Assembly: GCA_030418545.1 (NCBI GenBank)
Contig: QAIB01000017.1
Location: 1-48,573, forward strand
DNA from: Xenophilus aerolatus
Lineage (GTDB): Bacteria; Pseudomonadota; Gammaproteobacteria; Burkholderiales; Burkholderiaceae_C
Direction of reading: 5' to 3'
Length of the DNA: 48,573 nt
Part shown: positions 42,681 through 48,573 of the stretch, one piece after another
How positions within the stretch are numbered: the stretch's first letter is position 1
How the letters are laid out: every line of letters starts with the position of its first letter
The notes under the pieces: model-generated
Told to the model about the DNA's origin: nothing
The model's input: only the letters and a program-made list of their open reading frames with translations
Database searches by the model: none
Made by a program: the position numbers and the translations under genes

Positions 42681-44180
42681 TTAGTTCGCGACGGCCGCCG
42701 TGACTCCCTGCGGTGCGACGATGCGGGCGGAGATCATGTAGATCCGCTCCCGGTGCGAATGCTGATTGGCTGTGCCCTTGAACAGCGCGCCCACCAGCGG
42801 GATCGACGATAGTCCAGGCACCTGCGCATGGCGAGCGTCCGATTGGTCCTGCTGGAAGCCTCCGATCACAAGCGCCTGTCCCAGGCCCAGTACTGCCTGC
42901 GTCGTGATGGTGTTCCGCGTTGCTTGTGGAAAGCTCTCGTTGGCACTGATGGTTCCGTCTTCGATGTTGATGTCGAGCAGGACGGAGGATTCCCCATCGC
43001 CTGGAACGACGCGGGGCGTGACGTAGAGCAAGTTCCCGACGGTAATGGGTTTGGCGTCTACGGCTCTTTCGCCGACCAGGCGCAGGTAGGCCGTCGTGCT
43101 CAGGTCAAGAATCGCGCCGCGGTTGTCCAGGGCGAGGACCGAGGGACGGGCCACCACCTGGGCCCGACCATCGGACTCGAGGGCGCGCAACCGCAACTCC
43201 AAGGCACTTGCGCCCCACAAGGTAATCGTCGGTTCGGAAGACGAAACCGCGGCACCCAGCATGCGGGACTGGGCCCCCCACCGGCGGCCACCCAACGACA
43301 GGTCCAGCGCCCATTCACGCAGCGTGCCCGCTTGCGCGTCGATGACGGTGGCGAGTATTTCGATCTGCTGCAGCGGCTTGTCCAGTTCCGAGATCAACTG
43401 CTCATACAGGGGCCGCCGGTCCAGGCTGTCGCGGATCAGCACGGCGTTGATGGCGGGAAAGGGTTCAATAGAAAGTGCACCGTTCCCCGTTGAGCGTCGC
43501 AGCAATGCCGCGGCATCGCTGCCTGGCTTCGCGGGGTCTTGCACTGGCGCCTTGAATCCATCAAGAGCCGAACGCGCCGAACGGACGTCGCGGCCCGCCG
43601 GGTCACCCAGTAGCCCACGCAAGACAGTGGCAACGCCCGGTTGCGTGGCCACCTTGTCGCGGACGATCACCTCGTAGTCCGCCACCGGCGCATGATTGAG
43701 TCGAAAGAGCATGACCTGCGCCTGCTGCGGCGGATCGCGGGTGAACTTGGACACCACGTCGCGCACCAGGCCCACGTACGACGGCGGCCCGGACAAGAGA
43801 ACAACGGAGCTTCGCTCATCCGGCTCGCCCCAGCCGAAGCGCGGCTCGAACAAGCCCAGGCCCACCAGTGCTTGCTTGATGCCCGATGCCGAGTCGCCTC
43901 GAAGCTCCAGCCGGTGTGCAGCGAGGTGGCGACCGGCATCCACATACAGGGTGCCCGCATACACGAACCATGAAAAGCCGTGCCGGGAGGCGAGGCGATC
44001 CAGAAAACCCGCCGGATTTGTTGCGCCGCCCAGCGCACCTGACGGTCGACGCGCCATTTCTGTGGCTGGCATCTCAAGCCGCAAGCCCAGCACCCCGCAG
44101 AAGTCGCCCAATACACGAGCCAGGCTGTCGGTCGAGCCGACGTGGCTGTAGGTCAAGTCCTTCCACTCCGGCGGCGTCAC
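42681..44180 (-). CDS. sctC: Type III secretion secretin SctC (HrcC) lacking a signal peptide
   Basis: The 499-residue frame has the N-domains (SLARVLGDFCGVLGLRLEMP, LASRHGFSWFVYAGTLYVD) and the secretin core with PSVLALDNRGAILDLSTTAYL, LLYVTPRVVPG and VPGLSSIPLVGALFKGT. It would form the outer-membrane ring. It begins with GTG at 44180 directly in mature-like sequence (TPPEWKDLTYSHVGS). In-frame codons upstream to the stop near 44277 contain no hydrophobic signal sequence. Without one it cannot reach the outer membrane, so the 5' end is probably lost. No SctJ or SctI gene is nearby. Confidence 0.85.
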   Translation of the reverse strand: MTPPEWKDLTYSHVGSTDSLARVLGDFCGVLGLRLEMPATEMARRPSGALGGATNPAGFLDRLASRHGFSWFVYAGTLYVDAGRHLAAHRLELRGDSASGIKQALVGLGLFEPRFGWGEPDERSSVVLLSGPPSYVGLVRDVVSKFTRDPPQQAQVMLFRLNHAPVADYEVIVRDKVATQPGVATVLRGLLGDPAGRDVRSARSALDGFKAPVQDPAKPGSDAAALLRRSTGNGALSIEPFPAINAVLIRDSLDRRPLYEQLISELDKPLQQIEILATVIDAQAGTLREWALDLSLGGRRWGAQSRMLGAAVSSSEPTITLWGASALELRLRALESDGRAQVVARPSVLALDNRGAILDLSTTAYLRLVGERAVDAKPITVGNLLYVTPRVVPGDGESSVLLDINIEDGTISANESFPQATRNTITTQAVLGLGQALVIGGFQQDQSDARHAQVPGLSSIPLVGALFKGTANQHSHRERIYMISARIVAPQGVTAAVAN

Positions 44181-44359
44181 CGCGCGAATCCAAGCCTGAT
44201 GGCTCTGTGGTTCCCGGGGTGACTCAGAGCAACCCCGGTCTCCCAGGCCGGTCCGCGTCAGCAGGTCATTGAGACATCAAACCCAGCCCGCAGCGCCGTC
44301 ACGCACCCACGGTCGCACAGGAATAGGCCTTGTCCGACATGCACCGAAAGCGTAAGCGG
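44181..44359. other. Gap upstream of the truncated sctC, no gene seen
   Basis: The first 100 bases are the in-frame but signal-less extension above sctC, and no other coding signal is seen. I see no hrp box and no terminator. Composition becomes AT-richer toward the autotransporter promoter. Confidence 0.5.
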
Positions 44360-44389
44360 TTGCCAAGATGTAATAAAAATAGCTACATT
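44360..44389 (+). promoter_or_regulatory. Putative sigma-70 promoter of the autotransporter gene
   Basis: TTGCCA (44360-44365) and TACATT (44384-44389) are separated by an AT-rich 18-base spacer. The predicted start near 44396 leaves an 80-base leader before ATG 44476. Confidence 0.45.
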
Positions 44390-44475
44390 TCACCTGCTCA
44401 CATTTGTTTCCCGAGTAACTATTTCGTTGCATTCGGGCCCCCGTTCTTCCACTTTCTTCTTGCCGGATCCAGCCG

Positions 44476-47400
44476 ATGAACCGTATCCACCGCGTCGTCT
44501 TCAACCAGTCCCTCAACAGCTGGCAGGCTGTCAGCGAAACCGCGCGCGGGCGCACGCGAAGCGCCAGCACGGCGGCGGCCGATCGCCCGCTGTTGCGCAT
44601 GGCGGGTCCGCTCCTCGTCGCGGCGGCGCTCGGACTCGCGGCTGCGCCCGGCATGGCCGGCCAGGGTGGGCTCGGCGGTGACCCGGCCACCGCCACCCAG
44701 CTCAACGGCGGCACTGGCGGCAACGACAACCAGGGCGGAGGGGGCGCCATCAACGACGTGCCCTCCGGCGGCATCGGAGGCACGGGCGGCAGCGCCACCC
44801 CGACCGGTGCGTCGGCAGGCGCCAGCGGCGATCGCGGGAACTACGCGGCCGGCAACAACGGGGCCGGCGGGGCGGCCGGCACTGCCGGTTCGCTCGATGG
44901 CGGCGCGGCGCCCGATTTCGCGATCGACAGCGATGCCACCCAAAGCTATGGCGGCGGCGGCGGTGCGGGTTACTTCGGTGCTTCGGGCATTCCCGCCAAC
45001 GCCGGCACGATCGCCGGCGGCAACGGCGGCAAGGGTGCCAATGCCGTGTGGGCGGCGGGCGGTGGCGGCGCTGGTGCCTACGGAGTCGTCCTCGACGGCC
45101 TGGCCACTGACTTCACCAACAGTGGCAGCGTGACCGGTGGCGCCGGCGGGGCCGGCGGCAATGCCTATTCGCAGGGCGGCGGCGGCGGCGGCGGCGGTTC
45201 GGGCGTCTATGCCAACACCACCGGCACGGTGATCAACACGGGAAGCATCGCCGGCGGCGCCGGCGGGGCAGGAGGCAGTGCCGGTACCGCGGGTGCGGCC
45301 TCGCCCAACGGCCCCAGCGGCGGCGGCGGCGGTGGCGGCGGCAACGGCGTCGTGCTCCTGAACGGCGGGCTGCGCAACGAGTTGGGCGCTTCCATCGTCG
45401 GCGGTGCCGGCGGCGCCGGCGGCGTCAACGCCAACGGCAGCACCGCCAACGGCCGGCCCGGCAACGGCGGCGGCGGCGGCGACGGCGTGGCCGCCACGGT
45501 GAGCAACCAGACGATCTACAACGCCGGCACGATCGCTGGCGGTGCGGGTGGCGCAGGCGGGGCCAGCGTCAACAGCGAGGCCAATGGCGTGGCCGGCGTC
45601 GGCGGCGTGGGTGTCCGCCTGACCGGCGACGGCAACACGCTGGTCAACGCAGGCAGCATCGCGGGTGGCAACGGGCTGGGCGGGCAGGCCAATGCCGTGA
45701 CCATCACGGGCAACAACAATGCCCTCGAACTCAACGCAGGCTACGGCTTCAGCGGCGACGTCGTTGCGACCGGCGCCAACAACGCCCTGCGGCTGGGGGG
45801 CGCTGCCACCGGCACCTTCGATGTTTCGGGCATCGGCGCGCAGTACCAGGGCTTCACTGGCTTCAGCAAGGTCAACTCCAGCACCTGGACGCTCACGGGC
45901 ACCAACGCCTTGACCACGCCGTGGACCGTGTCCGGCGGCACGCTGTCGATCTCCAGCGACGGCGCGCTGGGCGCCGTGGCCGGCGGCCTGACGCTCGACG
46001 GCGGCACGCTGCAGACGACGGCTGCCATTACGACCACGCGCGCTGTGCTGCTGGGCGCTGCAGGTGGGGCCCTGGCACCGACTGCCGGCACTACGCTGAC
46101 GCTGGGCGGCGTCGTCTCCGGCACCGGCGCGCTGACCCAGTCGGGCGCTGGCACGCTGATCCTGACTGCCGACAACACCTACAGCGGCACGACGACCATC
46201 AGCGCCGGCACGCTGCAGGTGGGCGACGGCGGCGCCAGCGGCACGCTGGGCACGGGCGCCGTGACCAACAACGCGGCACTGGCCTTCAATCGCAGCGACA
46301 ACCTCGTCGTCGCCAACGCCATCGGCGGCACGGGCACGCTGACGCAGGCCGGCGCGGGCACCACCGTGCTGACCGGCACCAACAACTACAGCGGCACGAC
46401 GACCATCAGCGCCGGCACGCTGCAGGTGGGCAACGGCGGCACCAGCGGCACGCTGGGCACGGGTGCCGTGACGAACAATGCGGCACTGGCCTTCAATCGC
46501 AGCGACAACCTCGTCGTCGCCAACGCCATCGGCGGCACGGGCACGCTGACGCAGGCCGGGGCGGGCACCACCGTGCTGACCGGCACCAACAACTACAGCG
46601 GCACGACGACCATCAGCGCCGGCACGCTGCAGGTGGGCAACGGCGGCGCCAGCGGCACGCTGGGCACGGGCGCCGTGACGAACAATGCGGCACTGGCCTT
46701 CAATCGCAGCGACAACCTCGTCGTCGCCAACGCCATCGGCGGCACGGGCACGCTGACGCAGGCCGGCACGGGCACCACCGTGCTGACCGGCACCAACAAC
46801 TACAGCGGCACCACGACCATCAGCGCCGGCACGCTGCAGGTGGGCAATGGCGGCACCAGCGGCACGCTGGGCACGGGCGCCGTGACCAACAACGCGGCAC
46901 TGGCTTTCAATCGCAGCGACAACCTCGTTGTCGCCAACGCCATCGGCGGCACGGGCACGCTGACGCAGGCCGGCGCGGGCACCACCGTGCTGACGGGCAC
47001 CAACAACTACAGCGGCACCACGACCATCAGCGCCGGCACGCTGCAGGTGGGCAACGGCGGCACCAGCGGCACGCTGGGCACGGGCGCCGTGACGAACAAT
47101 GCTGCGCTGTCGTTCAATCGCAGCGACAGCATCGCGGTCGCGAACGCGATCGGCGGCAGCGGCAGCGTGACGCAAAGCGGCACCGGCACGGTCACGCTGA
47201 CGGGCACGAACAGCTACACCGGCGGCACCACCGTGCAGGCCGGCACGCTGGTGGCCGGCAGCGCCGGCGCCCTGGTGCAGAACAGCGCCTACACCGTCAA
47301 TGGCGGCACGCTCGACCTGGGCACCTCGGACCTGACGGCCTCCAGCCTCTCGGGCACGGGCGGCACGATCGCACTCAACGCGCAGACCCTCACCGCCAAC

Positions 47401-48573
47401 CAGGCGACCGCCGGCAGCTACGCCGGTTCGCTGGCCGGCGCCGGCAACTTCGTCAAGGCCGGGGCCGGCACGCTGACCCTTGCGGGCCCGAACGCCTACA
47501 CCGGCACCACCACCGTCGCCCAGGGGACGCTGCTTGCCGGTGCCGCCAACGCCTTCAGCGCCGCCTCCGCCACCAGCGTCGCCGCAGGCGCCACGCTCGC
47601 CACGGGCGGCTTCAACCAGACCGTGGGCAGCCTCACCAACGCCGGCACCGTCTCGCTGCTGGGCACCGCCGCCGGCAGCACGCTGACCGTCAATGGCAAC
47701 TACGTGGGCAACAACGGCCTGCTGCGCGTCGGCACGGTGCTGGGCGACAGCACCAGCGTGACCGACAAGCTGGTCGTCTCCGGCACTGCCAGCGGCACCA
47801 CCGCCGTGCAGGTGACCAACCTGAACGGCCTGGGCGGACAGACCACGGGCAACGGCATCGCCGTCGTCAGTGCCGCTGGCGGCATCACGGGCGGCGCGTT
47901 CAGCCTGGCCGCGCCCGTGTCGGCCGGCGCCTTCGACTACCAGCTCAACACCGCTGGCGGAAGTGCTTACCTGAGCTCGACCACGGCGCCCGCGCCGGCC
48001 CCCGCACCGGCACCGGCGCCTGCACCGGTGCCCGCACCGGCACCGGCACCCGCGCCTGCACCGGTGCCCGCACCGGCACCGGCACCCGCAGCCGGCGTCC
48101 CCACCTACCGCGCCGACGTCCCCCTGTACGCCGCCCTGCCCGAGCAGCTGCGCCAGTCCAACCTCGCCATGCTGGGCAACCTGCACCAGCGCATCGGCGA
48201 CGATGGCGGCACGGGCAGCAACAGCACCAGCCCCGAGCAGGGCTACCGCCAGGCCTGGGGCCGCGTGATCAGCATCGACCGCGACATCCAGCAATCGGGC
48301 ACGGTCAGCCCCACCAGCTCCGGGCGCCTCACCGGCTTCCAGGCCGGCACCGACCTGTGGGCCAACGCCAACTGGCGCACGGGCGTCTACGTCGGCCAGC
48401 TCGAGGGCGACATGAGCGTCACCGGCTTCGCCCGCGGGGTGGTGAACTACGCCGCCGGCTCCAACGACCTGCGCAGCCAGTACCTGGGTGCCTACGCCAC
48501 CTGGAAGAACGACTCGGGCCTGTATGTCGACGGCGTGCTGCAGGCCGGGCGCCACCGCTACACCACCAGCCCC
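44476..48573 (+). CDS. Large type V autotransporter adhesin-like protein (3' end outside window)
   Basis: The open frame runs 1366 codons to the window edge. It starts with an extended ESPR-type signal peptide (MNRIHRVVFNQSLNSWQAV, hydrophobic core LLVAAALGLAAAPGMAG). Then come a Gly/Ala/Asn-rich segment with GGAGGAGG units (about 65-420), autotransporter-associated repeats including five nearly identical 69-residue copies (567-911), a Pro/Ala linker (about 1172-1210), and the first strands of a C-terminal beta-barrel (GYRQAWGRVISIDRD, then LTGFQAGTDLWANANWRTG). It is probably secreted to the cell surface as a beta-helix passenger. No protease motif is seen. A long opposite-strand ORF over it is a composition artefact. 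Confidence 0.92.
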   Translation, partial: MNRIHRVVFNQSLNSWQAVSETARGRTRSASTAAADRPLLRMAGPLLVAAALGLAAAPGMAGQGGLGGDPATATQLNGGTGGNDNQGGGGAINDVPSGGIGGTGGSATPTGASAGASGDRGNYAAGNNGAGGAAGTAGSLDGGAAPDFAIDSDATQSYGGGGGAGYFGASGIPANAGTIAGGNGGKGANAVWAAGGGGAGAYGVVLDGLATDFTNSGSVTGGAGGAGGNAYSQGGGGGGGGSGVYANTTGTVINTGSIAGGAGGAGGSAGTAGAASPNGPSGGGGGGGGNGVVLLNGGLRNELGASIVGGAGGAGGVNANGSTANGRPGNGGGGGDGVAATVSNQTIYNAGTIAGGAGGAGGASVNSEANGVAGVGGVGVRLTGDGNTLVNAGSIAGGNGLGGQANAVTITGNNNALELNAGYGFSGDVVATGANNALRLGGAATGTFDVSGIGAQYQGFTGFSKVNSSTWTLTGTNALTTPWTVSGGTLSISSDGALGAVAGGLTLDGGTLQTTAAITTTRAVLLGAAGGALAPTAGTTLTLGGVVSGTGALTQSGAGTLILTADNTYSGTTTISAGTLQVGDGGASGTLGTGAVTNNAALAFNRSDNLVVANAIGGTGTLTQAGAGTTVLTGTNNYSGTTTISAGTLQVGNGGTSGTLGTGAVTNNAALAFNRSDNLVVANAIGGTGTLTQAGAGTTVLTGTNNYSGTTTISAGTLQVGNGGASGTLGTGAVTNNAALAFNRSDNLVVANAIGGTGTLTQAGTGTTVLTGTNNYSGTTTISAGTLQVGNGGTSGTLGTGAVTNNAALAFNRSDNLVVANAIGGTGTLTQAGAGTTVLTGTNNYSGTTTISAGTLQVGNGGTSGTLGTGAVTNNAALSFNRSDSIAVANAIGGSGSVTQSGTGTVTLTGTNSYTGGTTVQAGTLVAGSAGALVQNSAYTVNGGTLDLGTSDLTASSLSGTGGTIALNAQTLTANQATAGSYAGSLAGAGNFVKAGAGTLTLAGPNAYTGTTTVAQGTLLAGAANAFSAASATSVAAGATLATGGFNQTVGSLTNAGTVSLLGTAAGSTLTVNGNYVGNNGLLRVGTVLGDSTSVTDKLVVSGTASGTTAVQVTNLNGLGGQTTGNGIAVVSAAGGITGGAFSLAAPVSAGAFDYQLNTAGGSAYLSSTTAPAPAPAPAPAPAPVPAPAPAPAPAPVPAPAPAPAAGVPTYRADVPLYAALPEQLRQSNLAMLGNLHQRIGDDGGTGSNSTSPEQGYRQAWGRVISIDRDIQQSGTVSPTSSGRLTGFQAGTDLWANANWRTGVYVGQLEGDMSVTGFARGVVNYAAGSNDLRSQYLGAYATWKNDSGLYVDGVLQAGRHRYTTSP
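46174..47208 (+). repeat. Five tandem 207-bp repeats inside the autotransporter gene
   Basis: Units start at 46174, 46381, 46588, 46795 and 47002. Each encodes 69 residues built as NYSGTTTISAGTLQVGNGG, SGTLGTGAVTNNAALAFNRS and DNLVVANAIGGTGTLTQAG. Units 1-4 differ at only a few bases; unit 5 diverges in its second half and a partial sixth unit follows. The period is a multiple of three, so copy-number change would keep the frame. Confidence 0.93.

Noticed and set aside
46174-47208. Regularly spaced direct repeats as a possible CRISPR array
   Set aside because: The units are 207 bp, contiguous, in frame and encode a beta-helix repeat; there are no spacers and no cas genes.
44419-48555. 1378-codon open frame on the minus strand across the whole autotransporter gene
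   Set aside because: It lies opposite a coherent autotransporter with signal peptide, repeats, linker and barrel. The antisense frame is low-complexity Ala/Gly/Arg sequence produced by high GC and periodic codon use, and it has no domain.

Overview
The window looks like the chromosome of a high-GC betaproteobacterium of the Comamonadaceae, most likely Variovorax or a close relative. This rests on the ribosomal protein sequences and order, the regulatory PTS cluster (EIIA-HPr-EI), the Bug-type binding protein, and several dispersed repeats I associate with that family. No genus call is proven from the sequence alone.

Layout. 1-5821: the end of tuf, then the S10 ribosomal operon rpsJ-rplCDWB-rpsS-rplV-rpsC-rplP-rpmC-rpsQ. 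It is split by a terminator and a new promoter between rpsJ and rplC, and closed by a terminator after rpsQ. 5855-13579: housekeeping and redox genes (peroxiredoxin, glycosyltransferase-like protein, GNAT, cytochrome b561, cytochrome c', TlpA-like thioredoxin, small lipoprotein) and the EIIA-HPr-EI phosphorelay. 13773-17494: an envelope-stress-like group (small periplasmic protein, Spy/CpxP-like lipoprotein, DUF4260 protein, OmpR-type regulator and sensor kinase), interrupted by a 267-bp palindromic element. 17536-29547: metabolic and accessory genes (LysR, SbmA/YddA-like ABC transporter, DUF3606, 2,2-dialkylglycine decarboxylase, AhpD-like, MDR oxidoreductase, OsmC, an unknown gene, an aminoglycoside 6'-acetyltransferase of the AAC(6')-Ib type, a likely halohydrin dehalogenase, zwf, EamA exporter), with a candidate small RNA beside zwf.

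29550-44200 is visibly less GC-rich and looks acquired. It holds a bufferin operon (bufA2-bufB-bufC) behind a promoter-like GTAACC-N16-CGAA motif, with a decayed insertion-sequence fragment downstream and a weaker candidate upstream. A Bug solute-binding protein follows. Then comes an incomplete type III secretion cluster whose gene order matches the Hrp1 type (Pseudomonas syringae/Erwinia): a HrpL-like sigma factor, sctV-D-N-O and sctR-S-U. sctT is missing, sctU has a foreign-looking N-terminus, sctQ is reduced to its last domain, and sctC lacks a signal peptide. A broken IS481-type transposase and the tail of a sigma-54-type activator sit at the breakpoint. I read this as a decaying system, although the central genes are still intact.

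44476-48573: the first 1366 codons of a large autotransporter with glycine-rich repeats, five 207-bp tandem repeats, a Pro/Ala linker and the start of its beta-barrel. The gene runs off the window.

The strongest points for follow-up are the probable halohydrin dehalogenase hidden as a short-chain dehydrogenase, its neighbour the chromosomal AAC(6')-Ib-like gene, the bufferin operon with its ECF-type promoter, the 267-bp folded element, and the degenerate Hrp1-type secretion locus.
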